Below, one piece after another: positions 41,561 to 52,464 of a DNA stretch of 64,000 bases. Location of the stretch: NCBI RefSeq assembly GCF_028640845.1, contig NC_080548.1, forward strand, positions 13,691,814 through 13,755,813, given 5' to 3'. The position numbers were made by a program, and so were the translations under genes. A model generated the notes under the pieces. It searched no databases. It had not been told where the DNA came from and was given only the letters and a program-made list of their open reading frames with translations. Origin of the DNA: Ahaetulla prasina (taxonomy: Eukaryota; Chordata; Lepidosauria; Squamata; Colubridae). Position 1 is the first letter of the stretch, and every line of letters starts with the position of its first letter.

Positions 41561-42295
41561 TTGTGGTTGCTAGAAACTAAAGGACTCCCAAGTCCTTCAG
41601 GATGAACTTCCCAAATATGGACTTTGATCATCATCACAATATGACAAAAAAATGATCCACAAGTTGATGTTTCGTCTGAACTTGGTCTTTGAAACAGTGG
41701 TTATATATAACTTTTATTTTTACTTCATGTATGAATGTGCTCAAAAATTATCGTTCACTTCTTCCCATTTCTGGTGACAGAATACCAGTTGAGGGAGTGT
41801 GTGCCTCACATTCCCTCAACAAAAGCAGCATTTCTTGCTTTTTGTGTCGTTTTTTTTCTAGCCACAAGTCATTTTTTTAGACTTGAGTCAGTCTTGGCTC
41901 TTAGCAACTGCCCACACAAGTTCCTGCAGTTTTCTTGGCCAGATTACAGAACTAGTTTGCCATTAGCGTCTTCCTAGGGCTGAGGGAGAGGGGCTGGCCA
42001 AGGTCACCTTTGTACCTAAGACAAAACTAGAACTCTGGTGCCTCGACCACCATACTGGTTCTTAATCATAGGCGATAATGAAGAAATGAAACGAAATAAA
42101 ACAGTTGTGATGAAATATCACATATATATGCTTATATATTATATAGTTACTTTCATGCTTATGCTTATATATACTGTTGTGACAAAATAAATAAATAAAC
42201 AAACAAACAAACAAACAAACAAACAAATAAATAAATAATGGCATCTTACAAAGTATATCTAAGTAAGATACAATGCTATATAATTATGTGTCATA
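41561..42295. other. Unassigned stretch with (CAAA)n
   Basis: A (AAAT)n/(CAAA)n microsatellite runs from about 42186 to 42238. The rest is unassigned. Confidence 0.5.
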
Positions 42296-42562
42296 TACCC
42301 TGTTTCCCCGAAAATAAGACATCCACTGATAATAAGCCCAATCGGGCTTTTGAGCGCATGCGCTAAAATAAGCCTCCCCCTGAAAATAAGCCCTCCCCGA
42401 AAATATTTAAACACAGAGCTGGAAATCAGGTAAGATGGCAAGAGGAGCCCCATCTTGCTCCATGCACCCGAAAATAATAAGACCTCCACAAAAATAAGGC
42501 TAAGTGCTTATTTCAGGGTTCAAAAAAATATAAGACAGGATCTTATTTTCGGGAAAAGGGTA
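42296..42562. mobile_element. Mariner-like MITE, family M
   Basis: The ends TACCCTGTTTCCCCGAAAAT and ATTTTCGGGAAAAGGGTA are inverted repeats starting and ending at TA. AATAAG(A/C)C words run throughout. A TA target suggests Tc1/mariner. The sister copy is at 48842. Confidence 0.75.
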
Positions 42563-43365
42563 ATATATGTGTGTATATGCATAATTGTTTATTTATTTTG
42601 TCATGTTTATGTAGTGTATATTGGAGGTGGTGACTCTCTGAGAGGTGTATGCAACGAAATTGCATTTTAGTATACACCAATTAGTGTATATTTAAAGCGT
42701 CAATAAAGTTATTCTAAGTCTATGTCATACTGTAAAGTTATAGCAACAGAATCTTGAAAGTCTAAATATGTTCCCCCTCGCTCACTTTGTCTTCATAGGA
42801 ACTAGTGAGGGGCTTATCTGAAATGTTTTTTTAACATTACTTGCTTGGTCTGGCTCAAGCCCCTCTTATCTGACTCTTTCCTATTTCCTCTGTTGTCTAC
42901 AGCAGCATTTGTGCATTTCTTGTGGTATTCATAGGATTGATTGTGTCTGACATGATGGATTTTTGTTTTTGTTTTGGAAAGGAAATACCACAGTTGTAAA
43001 ATGTAAGGGGGCAATTACAGAATTTTTACCCTAACAATTTTATTATTCGAGATGTGCTTGGTGGGTATTAAATTCTATAAAGGTTGCTTAGCTTTGGGGA
43101 GTGGCCACATCCTGTCTATTTTTTTTTTCCTTTTCCACAATTCTGCGTATCATTTTCTCACTCCTTTGAGTGAGCATTTAGTGAGATGGCATTTAATTTC
43201 ATTGTACGAGGTGCATTGACAATAAAGTAAACTTTCTCCTAAAGTAAACCTAGCACAATTTCAGTGTTCATTAATTCTTTTAAAGATCCAAGCACGTGCA
43301 TTTTATGTTTAAAGTAAGCAGGCCATTTTTTTAAGGTTTCTGTTGTAACATTAAAAAAAAAACCA
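42563..43365. other. Mostly unassigned; LINE-like tail at left
   Basis: 42645-42722 (GCAACGAAATTGCATTTTAG, AATAAAGTTATTCTAAGTC) matches the tail at 29352 and is a retroelement 3' end. A similar GACAATAAAG word lies near 43217. Otherwise nothing recognised. Confidence 0.4.
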
Positions 43366-43383
43366 TCAAGACCAATGCCTTAC

Positions 43384-43556
43384 CTGTCTTTCTACTGTGT
43401 AGAATTTGCCATCCTGCAGATAGGTCCTGCCAGCTAACATTCCACCTTGTAGTATATCAACAGTAAAGCATCCAAGAAAATCATTAGCCTTAGGCCATTT
43501 CAGTTTGGCCAAATTTTCCAAAGCAACTCGCCTAGCCTTCTGTACCACTAAATATT
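43384..43556 (-). CDS. Candidate internal exon of an unidentified host gene
   Basis: On the minus strand 173 bp stay open in one frame and read as ordinary protein: VVQKARRVALENLAKLKWPK, then DFLGCFTVDILQGGMLAGR and TYLQDGKFYTVERQ. The segment ends ACAG|GTAAGG, a near-ideal splice donor, after which the frame stops within six codons. An acceptor could be CCAG at 43557-43560 or TTTAG slightly inside. The composition is unlike that of the neighbouring repeats. I do not recognise the protein. A small palindromic MITE touches the acceptor side, so the exon might be damaged or part of a pseudogene. No partner exon was found elsewhere in the window. Confidence 0.45.
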
Positions 43557-43611
43557 CTGGACTATAACATCCATCAGAGCTATGTTGGAAATAGGGGAGT
43601 TATAGTCCAGT
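43557..43611. repeat. Small foldback abutting the candidate exon
   Basis: CTGGACTATAAC at the left and GTTATAGTCCAG at the right form a 55-bp hairpin-like element that overlaps the predicted acceptor. Confidence 0.65.
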
Positions 43612-43744
43612 ATATCTGCAAGTACTTCTGAAAAGATCTGGGGTTTGTTTTGGTTTTTTGGGTTTTTTTAAAAAAAGGCACAAAATCCTTTCCAGTAGAA
43701 TGTGAAAATTAGAGTGTTTTTCCCAATTCAGGAAAGAGTGACAT

Positions 43745-44225
43745 TAATTCCTTTGTATATCTAGGTTATTTATTAATTGGATATAACGAAAGGAAACAAT
43801 AGGACAGGAACGGTAGGACGCTTGTGCTCTTATGCACGCCCCTTACAGATCTCTTAGGAATGGGGTGAGGTCAATGGTAGATAGTTTTTGGTGGAAACTT
43901 TGGGGATTTTGAGAAGAGACCACAGAGTCAGGTAGTGTATTCCAAGCAGTAACAACTCTGTTACTGAAGTCATATTATTTTCTGCAATCAAGATTGGAGC
44001 GGTTAACATTAAGCTTAAATCTATTGTGTGCTAGTGTATTGTTGCAATTGAAGCTGAAGTAGTCTTTGACAGGAAGGACATTGTAGCAGATGATTTTATG
44101 AGCTATGCTTAAGTCATGTCGAAGGTGGCGTAGTTCTAAATTTTCTAAATCCAGGATTTCAAGTCTGGTGGCATAAGGTATTTTGTTGTATTCGGAGGAG
44201 TGGAGTACTCTTCTTGTAAAATATT
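43745..44225 (-). mobile_element. CR1-group LINE 3' portion
   Basis: Same family as 11918 and 18681: GAAACAATAGGACAGGAACG, GCACGCCCCTTACAG, then reverse-transcriptase tail coding in the minus frame starting near 44227 (KYFTRRVLHSSEYNKIPYAT). Confidence 0.85.
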
Positions 44226-44393
44226 TATTAATTGACTTTTTGTCCCATGTTTCCTCAAGGTGCTCAGGGTGGTATAGATGGCTCCCCTGATTTATCCTCA
44301 CAACAAAAGCCTAAGACAAATTCAGTTGGAAAGAATGAGGGTGAAAATTTCCCATTGAGCTTCGTGATTGAGTGGCTATGGGAATCTGAGTTT

Positions 44394-44941
44394 CTCTAGA
44401 TCAGTGGTAGTCAACCTGGTCCCTACCGCCCACTAGTGGGCGTTCCAGCTTTCATGGTGGGCGGTAGGGGTTTTGTCCGATACTGAAGCACTTTCCTTTT
44501 TTTTAATTTAATTGACTTTTTAAAAAAAATTCATAGCATTATTTAAAAACATTTTCATTAGGGTTTCATAAAATTCCAAGTGACAATTTAAATTTCTGGA
44601 AATATACTATTTGTATCGCCCGCGCATAAGTTTAGTTCACATTATGCAAGTGAAACTAAATGGCGCTATTGTGCGATCGCAAACAAAAGAGCCTCGTCCC
44701 AGAATACCTCGTGCATTTCCCCCTCACACCACCCGGCTGTAACAGACAAGGAGAGCTGGTAGCCGGCGCCCCCTCCCCCAAACCCAATCCACAATGCGTA
44801 AGAGGCATGCGCAGATGATGATACACTTTATAAATCATGATTTATACTGTGGAACCGATGGGCGGTTAGAAAATTTTACTTCTAACAGAGATGCAAAAGT
44901 GAGTGGTAGGTATAAAAAGGTTGACTACCCCTGGTCTAGAT
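44394..44941 (+). mobile_element. hAT-like element, family E, with TSD
   Basis: The element at 44402-44933 (532 bp) runs from CAGTGGTAGTCAACCTGG to AGGTTGACTACCCCTG, with TSD CTCTAGAT/GTCTAGAT (7/8). It is closely related to 21727-22250. Confidence 0.9.
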
Positions 44942-45529
44942 CCACCCCCGAAATACTCAGCACATCACCAGGCCCCTGTACAAATTGAAGTACGAATGGC
45001 CACTGCAAAACTGAAAGGAGACTATAGATTTCTCATACGTAAAACACAATCACATAAGGAGTGCCAGGGTTGATGATAAGACATCGTTCAAGAGGGTTCA
45101 CTACTACACTGTGGTTTATTGTCCTGGGGATTATTAGTCCATGCAGAGCTGAATTGCATTAAATTAAAGACGAAGTATCTATCTATCAGAATTAAAAATT
45201 GGCATTTCCTAGCCTTTGTAGGTCTGTATTTGATTACTGGCTGTCGGTCTGTGTCCAGAGGATGTAATCCTGATGAATGGGTCCCAGCGATTTTTGATGG
45301 GATTCTGGCATGTTTAATTCCCATGAATGGAACCCGTCATCGATAAACAAAACCACAAAGCTGAAGGTCAGAGGAAAAGCAGCCTCAGTACATTATCATC
45401 GTCACCGTGAGCCTGTTGAAATAATACTGTATTGCTGGAAAGAGCAGAGATAAGGCTCGACAGATCTTTCCCGTGGAGCCAGTTCCAAATTCTGGCAAGG
45501 CGCTTTTTCTGTCATGTATCAGACAGTTG
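44942..45529. other. Unassigned stretch
   Basis: Nothing recognised. Confidence 0.4.
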
Positions 45530-46249
45530 GGACCACCCAGTGGTGAAATCCAAATTTTTTGACTACTGATTCTGTGGGCGTGGCTTGGTGGGTGTGGTGT
45601 GGCTTGGTGGGCGTAGCAGGGGAAGGATACCGCAAAATCTCCATTCCCACCCCACTCCAGGGGAAGGATACTGCAAAATCCCCATTCCCACCCCATTCCA
45701 GGGGAAGGATACTGCAAAATCCCCATTCCCACCCCACCCCAGGGGAAGGATACTGCAAAATCCCCATTCCCACCACACTCCAGGGGAAGGATACTGCAAA
45801 ATCCCCATTCCCACCACACTCCAGGGAAAGGATACTGCAAAATCTCCATTCCCTCCCCGCTCCAGGGGAAGGATACTGCAAAATCTCCATTCCCTCCCCA
45901 ATCCAGGGGAAGGATACTGCAAAATCCCCATTCCCACCCCACTCCAGGGGAAGGATACTGCAAAATCCCCATTCCCTCCCCATTCCAGGGGAAGGATACT
46001 GCAAAATCCCCGTTCCCTCCCCACTCCATGGGAAGGATACTGCAAAATCTCCATTCTCTCCCTGCTCCAGGGTAAGGATACTGCAAAATCCCCATTCCCA
46101 CCCCATTCCTGGGGGAAGGAAATTGCAAAATCTCCATTCCTACCCCACCCTGGGGCCAGCCAGAGGTGGCATTTGTCAGTTCTCTGAACTACTCAAAATT
46201 TCCGTTACCGGTTCTCCAGAATCTGCTGGACTTCACCCCTGGAACCACC
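45530..46249 (+). mobile_element. hAT-like element, family A, minisatellite-expanded
   Basis: The element at 45538-46241 (704 bp) has ends CAGTGGTGAAATCC and CTTCACCCCTG and TSD GGACCACC/GAACCACC (7/8). About 530 bp of it is a 41-bp tandem array. Five overlapping open frames on both strands (up to 250 codons) come from this array and are not genes. Confidence 0.9.
45619..46151. repeat. 41-bp minisatellite, 13 units
   Basis: Units start GGGGAAGGATACTGCAAAAT and start positions recur every 41 bases with occasional 1-base shifts. Because 41 is not a multiple of 3, each reading frame cycles through the unit every 123 bases. The unit lacks stops in most registers on both strands. Confidence 0.95.
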
Positions 46250-46404
46250 CTTGCTGTTATTATTATGGGATGGGTAGGACTTGCAGAGAAGGCTTTGTTT
46301 TATTTTAGCTCAGCAGAGGAAACCCATTATTCTGGATTTAAAGTTTGCCACCAACTCTGCTGCTGTTTTCAAAGTCATAAAATTGGGTGCCTGCATTACT
46401 GGAG

Positions 46405-46700
46405 TTTTGAAAGCCGGGTGTGTGACTTTGGACCAATCACCAGGAGACAGTGAGTTCTAGTCCCCCTTTAGGCCCAAAAGCCACTGGGTGATCTTGGGCC
46501 AATCACCAGGAGACAGTGAATTCTAATCCTGCCTTAGGCATGAAATCCAGCTGGATAACTTTGGACCAGTTCCTCTCTTTCAGTCCCAAGTCCAACCCAC
46601 CTCACAGGGTGGTTATTGTGCAGAAAGTAGGAGAAGGAAGGAATATTAGGCATGCTTACCACCTTGAGTTACTTATAAAATAATAAAGGCAGAATAAAAA
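46405..46700 (+). mobile_element. tRNA-derived squamate SINE with repeated head
   Basis: CACCAGGAGACAGTGAGTTC at 46440 and a near copy at 46503 show a duplicated B-box region. The core CCAACCCACCTCACAGGG and 3' end CACCTTGAGTTACTTATAA follow, with an AATAAA-rich tail. Confidence 0.8.
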
Positions 46701-46766
46701 GCTAATAAATAAATATAGATTCGTAATAGATTTCTATTACTATTACATATAGATAAATGAGTGTTG

Positions 46767-46840
46767 TAAGCTGCCGAGAGTCACTTGATGGTGAGATGGG
46801 TGGCATATAAATTTAATAAAAAATAATTTAATAAAGCAAC
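46767..46840 (+). mobile_element. SINE 3' tail fragment
   Basis: GTAAGCTGCCGAGAGTCACT and GGGTGGCATATAAATTTAAT match a common squamate SINE tail. No head is present. Confidence 0.55.
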
Positions 46841-46922
46841 AAAGCAGGTCCAAGTTTTTTGGATCCTACCCAGGCAGCGTTACCAGACAGAAGGAATTCT
46901 TTTGCTTCAGGTCCTTTCATCT

Positions 46923-47075
46923 ATCTTCTGCAGTGGTGGGATTCAGCCAGTTCGCACCACTTCGGGAGAACCGGTTGTTAACTTTCTGAGCACTTTGCTG
47001 AACTGGTTGTTGGAAGAAATCATTAGGGCAGAGAACCGGTTGTTAAATTATTTGAATTCCACCACTGGTCTTCTG
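46923..47075. mobile_element. Small hAT-like MITE, family S, with TSD
   Basis: 137 bp at 46931-47067 from CAGTGGTGGGATTCAG to AATTCCACCACTG, with TSD ATCTTCTG/GTCTTCTG. It is inverted relative to the copy at 24349. Confidence 0.85.
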
Positions 47076-47630
47076 ATACTTTTGCAGAACAACCACCTGT
47101 AGAACTGAATGCCTCTGAGGAAATCTTTCCATGACTAAGCAAACTGCAAAGCTCATTTTATTGATATTTGCTTAAACCTTTAAGGTTTCGGATTTTATGG
47201 CCACCTGATTGCATAACAATTTTGTTTGGCAGAAACAGCGTCCTAATTTTTTAATATATTTTTTTATTATTGTCAGCCAGATTTCAGCCCCTTTTTCCTT
47301 TTGACAAATAACAATTTCATGTAAAAACTATCAAGAGCTTTTCACCTTTGGGCTCAGATTTACATTGTTTTGATTTTTTCTTTCTTTTTTGGTTTCCTTG
47401 CTTTTCTGTTATAAACCCTATTACTGAAGTCTGCAACAAACCAAAAAAAAAAGCTATTTGCCAACTCTGCCTAGTAACATTTAAACGCACTGTTACACAC
47501 AAGATTAAGTATGATAGCTTTTTAATGACTTACGCTGCTCACTTTTGAACATAGAATAGATTTGCTGTATATATTTTGCTAAAAGCAACTGTCTTTCTTC
47601 CTTGGTTGTCTGTCTGTTCAGAAAGAAACC
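47076..47630. other. Unassigned AT-rich stretch
   Basis: Nothing recognised. Confidence 0.4.
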
Positions 47631-47781
47631 CTATAAGGCAGGGGTCTCCAGCCTTAGCAACTTTAAGCCTGGTGGACTTCAACTCCCAGAATTCCCCAGC
47701 CAGCTTTGCTGGCTGGGGAATTCTGGGAGATGAAGTCCTCCAGGCTTAAAGTTACCAAGGTTCGAGACCCCTGCTATAAGG
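47631..47781. mobile_element. Palindromic hAT-like MITE, family P, with TSD
   Basis: The element at 47639-47773 has ends CAGGGGTCTCCAGCC and GGTTCGAGACCCCTG and perfect TSD CTATAAGG. The centre CCAGCCAGCTTTGCTGGCTGG is the loop region. Confidence 0.9.
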
Positions 47782-47894
47782 GAAGCAGTAGCTACACAAC
47801 CATCCTCAATCTCCACACTCTGTTACAGAGTGAGATTCAAGTTCCTCCCTTAAAGGAGGAACTATGGTGTAACACAAAAACATATGCTTGGAAT

Positions 47895-48002
47895 GCAGAA
47901 AGTGTCACTGTTTGGCAATGGTTGTTTAGCAGGTTGAGGCAGCGAGCTGGACTAGAAGACCTCTAAGTTCCCTTCCAGACCTACGATTCCATGATTCTAT
48001 GA
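47895..48002 (+). mobile_element. CR1 LINE 3' end fragment
   Basis: GCGAGCTGGACTAGAAGACC, TTCCCTTCCAGACC and an ATTCTATG-type tail. Confidence 0.8.
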
Positions 48003-48103
48003 AGAGATGGATTCTAAGTCTCTTGCACACTGTTACACCGTGTTTTCTGCCTCCAGAGCTGTCCCTTCAGGACCAGTTTTTTTGGGGGGGGCTTGTACTA
48101 GAG

Positions 48104-48237
48104 CAGAGGCGGAGAACTATGGCCCTTTTATGACTTGTGGACTTGTCGACTCCCAGAATTCCTGAGCCATAGCTGGCTTAGGAATTCTGGGAGTTGAAGT
48201 CCACAAGTCATAAAAGGGCCATAGTCCCCCATCTCTG
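48104..48237. mobile_element. Palindromic hAT-like MITE, P-related
   Basis: CAGAGGCGGAGAACTATGG and CCATAGTCCCCCATCTCTG are the ends, and the middle matches family P. The flanks TACTAGAG and CATTAGAA agree at only five of eight bases, so this is an older copy. Confidence 0.75.
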
Positions 48238-48245
48238 CATTAGAA

Positions 48246-48841
48246 GAAATCAGACGAAGCTGAAATGGTGGAGAAGGCTTCAAGAGGGCCAGAAGCGAAA
48301 TAAAAAAAAAGCTTGTTGCGCTCCTCACACCCACCTCTTCTTCTTTGTGCCAAACTGAATCAAGGAGCATGGGACACTGGAACTGCCCAATACTAGCTCT
48401 CAGATAGGAGATGGGAGCAAAGACATTTTTGTCTACTGCTGTTATCTGAACTTAGTCCATAGTACCTCTTTCTTCCATCGACTCTCCACCCCCAGCAATT
48501 GAAGAAAAAGCTTAGTGCCCTTGGCACAGTTCTGTTGCTGGCTTGAGACTTTAATCATTTCTTTTCAACTTAAATTGCCAGTTTAAGGTTAGCCTGCCTT
48601 CAGAATGTTAGTTTTCCTTGGCATTTAGGTTTGACCATTTCTTCCTTCCAGGACAACACAAGGCTTTCTTTCTCTAGAAGAAAAGGGTCGATTTGTCCTT
48701 TCAGGAAATGATGGGGGTGGATGAAGAGCATATCCAAACCCACCATTCTACCTATTTTTTCTCCCTGCCCTTGCTTTGTTGGCACAACTTCTCCCTGGTT
48801 CTTCAAAACAGCCACCTAACTTTTTAAAAATTTTCTATTTC
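48246..48841. other. Unassigned stretch
   Basis: Nothing recognised. Confidence 0.4.
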
Positions 48842-49123
48842 TACCGTGTTTCCCTGAAAATAAGACCTTGTCTTATATTTTTTTTGAACCCCGAAATAAG
48901 CACTTGGCCTTATTTTCGAGGAGGTCTTATTATTTTGGTGCACATGGAGCAAGACGGGGCTCCTCTTGCCGTCTTACCTTAGTTCCAGCTCTGTCTCCCT
49001 AACCCTAACCAGAGGAAATGGCAGAGACCAGCTGCGCATGCGGTTAAATATTTTCAGGGGAGGTCTTATTTTTGGGAAAGGCTTTATTATCCGGGGAGAT
49101 CTTATTTTCAGGGAAACACGGTA
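48842..49123. mobile_element. Mariner-like MITE, family M
   Basis: The ends TACCGTGTTTCCCTGAAAAT and ATTTTCAGGGAAACACGGTA are perfect 20-bp inverted repeats that start and end at TA. Internal AATAAG(A/G) words are repeated in both directions. Confidence 0.85.
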
Positions 49124-49124
49124 T

Positions 49125-49843
49125 AATAAAGTCAGGGGTGAAATGCTCCCGGTTTGGACTGGATTGGCCGATCCGGTAGTGAGGGCGGCGGGTGGTTCAG
49201 AGAACCGGTAGCAAAAATTTCTGGGGCCCCCGCCCATGGCCACCCAATCGCCCGGTTGCTGCTTCTTTCCGGCTCGCTCACTTTTCCTGCCTGAATGTTA
49301 GGAATAGGTTGTAAAAAATGCTTTTAAAAGGTTAAAAAAAGACTCTGACGATCACAGCTGAGCCGCACAATCGTCAGAGCTTTTTTTTTTTACTTTTAAA
49401 AGCATTTGTTTACTACCTAATCGTTATGTATTCCAGCGAATAGTAAAAAAAATGCATATAAAAAAGTTTTTAAAAAAAAGGCTCCGACGATCACAGCTGT
49501 GGCGCGGGATCGTCGGAACCTTTTTATAAACTTTTTTAAACCATTTCTTTACTACCTATTCGCCCGAATACATAGTTTAAAAATGCTTTAAAAAAAAGTA
49601 AAAAAAAAAAAAGGCTCCAACGATCATGTGCCACAGCTGATCACACACACCCCGCGCGTGCTGTTCTACTTACCTTCCCTCCCATGCCTCCTTTTGGCGT
49701 GCACTGCACGTGCGCGCACACCTCACATTTGGTGCATGGTGCACATTGCGCATGCGCAAATGCAGCACACATTTGGTGCCCAGAGCGCATGTGCAGCACC
49801 AAACCGGTAGTAAACGGGCTCAGATTTCACCACTGAATAAAGT
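49125..49843 (+). mobile_element. hAT-like element, family C, long form with TSD
   Basis: The element at 49133-49835 (703 bp) runs from CAGGGGTGAAATGCTCCC to CAGATTTCACCACTG, with perfect TSD AATAAAGT. The interior repeats GACGATCACAGCTG-type inverted words and A/T tracts several times. Confidence 0.9.
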
Positions 49844-50511
49844 CACAGAGTGATTGTCCGGAAATGAGAGAGAAGTCAATTGTATATATGAGCATTATAG
49901 GTTTTATTCATTGATCTGATGCAATTTTATTTTATTTTATTTTATTTCAGTAGCCACCCATCTCAGCAACTAACCTATTTCCACTTGCTTAGCCTAAAAT
50001 GGAGTCAGCCCTTTCTGAGCTGGTGGGCACATTTGGATTTGAGTACATGTTGTGGATAAACCCTTAGCAAGCAGTTGGTTTTCTTTATTCCTCACATTTA
50101 TATAGCCACCCATCTCACAAACGTTTCTCTGGGAAGCTTGTCATAGAACCAAAAAGAAAAGAGCAAACATTTTTTAAAAAAATCCATGATAATAGAATCA
50201 ACATTATTAAAAAGAGTCTACGAAATAACGTCTTGGATATTTCAAGCGAGGTAGCCGTCTCAACATATTTCCTTTGTGGGAAATAATTCTCTTACGTTAT
50301 GAAAGTGGGTTTTCCTGCTCACAGAATGGTGCCATGATGAGTTGCACCCATTTCCCAGAAGACGGATTGGTGAAAATGCTCCTTCTTCCCCCATGTAACT
50401 TCCTAGCATGCTTTCTGCCTTCTCCTAACAAGGTTGATGGTATCTTGAGGTAGAAACCAAGACAATATTTAGAAGCCATTGTTTTATTTTTGAGTATGGC
50501 AGCCTTCCACT
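49844..50511. other. Unassigned stretch
   Basis: A short (TTTTA)n at 49926-49950. Otherwise nothing recognised. Confidence 0.4.
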
Positions 50512-50552
50512 TACCATATTTTTCAGAGTAAAAGACGCACTCTCCCCCTCAA

Positions 50553-50812
50553 ATAGCCGTAATAGCTCAGGCTGGTAAAGCCTGTTATTAGAACACAAGT
50601 AGCCTGCAATTACTGCAGGTTCAAGCCCGGCCCGAGGTTGACTCAGCCTTCCATCCTTTATAAGGTAGGTAAAATGAGGACCCAGATTGTTGGGGGGGCA
50701 ATAAGTTGACTTTTTAAATATATAAATAGAATGAGACTATTGCCTTATACATTGTAAGCCGCCCTGAGTCTTCGGAGAAGGGCGGGATATAAATGTTAAA
50801 AAAAAAAAAAAG
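50553..50812 (+). mobile_element. Sauria SINE, full length
   Basis: tRNA head with A-box-like TAGCTCAGGCTGG and B box GGTTCAAGCCC (50618), core GGACCCAGATTGTTGGGGG, BovB-like tail CCGCCCTGAGTCTTCGGAG and poly-A. It is the clearest plus-strand copy in the window. Confidence 0.95.
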
Positions 50813-50854
50813 TGTGTGGAAATGTCTGTGCGACTTATACAGTGAATATTGCTG

Positions 50855-51215
50855 AAGCCACGATGTAAAAAAGATATTGAGACTCTAGAAAGAGTGCAGA
50901 GAAGAGCAGCAAAGATGATTAGGGGACTGGAGGCTAAAACATATGAAGAATGGTTGCAGGAACTGGGTATGTCTAGTTTAATGAAAAGAAGGACTAGGGG
51001 AGACATGATAGCAGTGTTCCAATATCTCAGGGGTTGCCACAAAGAAGAGGGAGTCAAACTATTCTCCAAAGCACCTGAGGGTAGGACAAGAAGCAATGGG
51101 TGGAAACTAATCAAGGAGAGAATCAATTTAGAACTAAGGAGAAATTTCCTGACAGTAAGAACAATCAATAAGTGGAACAACTTGCCTGCAGAATTTGTGA
51201 ATGTGAATTTGTGAA
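50855..51215 (+). mobile_element. CR1 LINE coding fragment
   Basis: The plus frame at 50849-51214 (121 codons) reads KKDIETLERVQRRAAKMIRG and LELRRNFLTVRTINKWNNLP, the reverse-transcriptase tail of CR1. The 3' UTR is missing, so it is cut at both ends. Confidence 0.9.
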
Positions 51216-51783
51216 CACCCTTTGGTTGTTTTTGGTGGCCATCCGTCACGTTTTAGGCCTCCGCACACCACGTTTTAGACCCGTTCCAGGCTGTGGGGAT
51301 CACCACCGCTGCCGATCACTGCCTCTGTGCATCGTGTTTTCGGCCTCCATACGCCTCGTTTTTGGCCTCCTTGCATCACGTTTTCGGCCGGTTTCAGGCG
51401 GCAGGGATCAGCGGCGATATGCTGTAGCGATCCCCACATCTGGAACGGAGCATGCAGAGGCCGAAAATGTGACACACAGAGGCCAAAAACGTGACACAAG
51501 GAGGCAGTGATGGGTTGTGGTGATCCCCACAGCCTGGAACAGTTGATTGGCGGTATTCCAGGAGGTCGATCCAACCACTAATCAGCTGCTTGTGCTGAAT
51601 CAGGCTGTGCGATAACGTGCTGAAACTGACCAGGCTGTTGGCTGTTTGCTGCAAGGATGCTAGCCAGATTAATGCCAATGGATGCTGGTAGGCAGAGGCA
51701 GAAATTTTTTTTCTTGTTTTCCTCCCCTAAAACTAATGTGTGTCTTATATTCCAGAACGTCTTACACCCCGAAAAATACGGTA

Positions 51784-52464
51784 ATGTTTTGTTTTTTTTT
51801 AAATTTAAAACAGGCAAGGTAAAGAGTTTGTCAGGGAGCGAGGGGGGGGGTATCTGCTCACCCATTGGTACCTACAGGCATCATGTACCGGAATGAGCAT
51901 GAATTCCAAAATGCTTTGCAAAAAGTCATTTCCTTTCAACCAGTAGAAGTGATGGATGGTGCTATCTAAAAGAACTGGTCAATCCTTTCCCCCCCACCAC
52001 TTCAAACCTTTTAGAATTTGGAGTGGCAATTCTAATCCCTAAAAGCGTTCATGAGATACTTCCCTGAGTTAATTAAATGAGAATAAAATAACTCCGAGGT
52101 GCCATTCTGACTTGGCCATCCATCCAGCCATCTCAAAAATCACTTCCCATCCTTTATGGCTCCCTGGTGTTTTTCACCGCTCTGCTTTTGACCAAAGCTT
52201 TTAAAGGTTCTCTTCTGAGCTGCCTCATTGCTTCTACCTGACTGGATTTATGCATTTGATCTTTTTCCAGAAGCAGTCCTGTTTCATTAGGGAATCTCGC
52301 TCCAGCAGCAGGGCAGTGCAAAGAAAAGCATTGTTAAGGCTCTGGCGGCTTGCACATCTATGAAATGGCCCCAGTGTCTTATTCAACCTCTTCCAACTTA
52401 GCCAAGTGAGGAAAAATTTCAGAGTCTTCGGGGCCGTTTGCTTCAAGGCCTCTTGTTGCAACTG
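51784..52464. other. Unassigned stretch
   Basis: Nothing recognised. A G-run is at 51842-51850. Confidence 0.4.

Larger units (their letters stand above)
50512..51783. mobile_element. Mariner-like element, family K, with nested SINE and CR1
   Basis: The ends TACCATATTTTTCAGAGTA and CCCCGAAAAATACGGTA are inverted repeats bounded by TA. A Sauria SINE and a CR1 fragment sit inside. The remaining core (51216-51560) is a large imperfect inverted repeat. No transposase is visible. Confidence 0.75.

Noticed and set aside
45385..46308. Overlapping open frames of 163-250 codons on both strands
   Set aside because: They translate a 41-bp tandem array and repeat the same short peptide in rotating register. 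They carry no domain.
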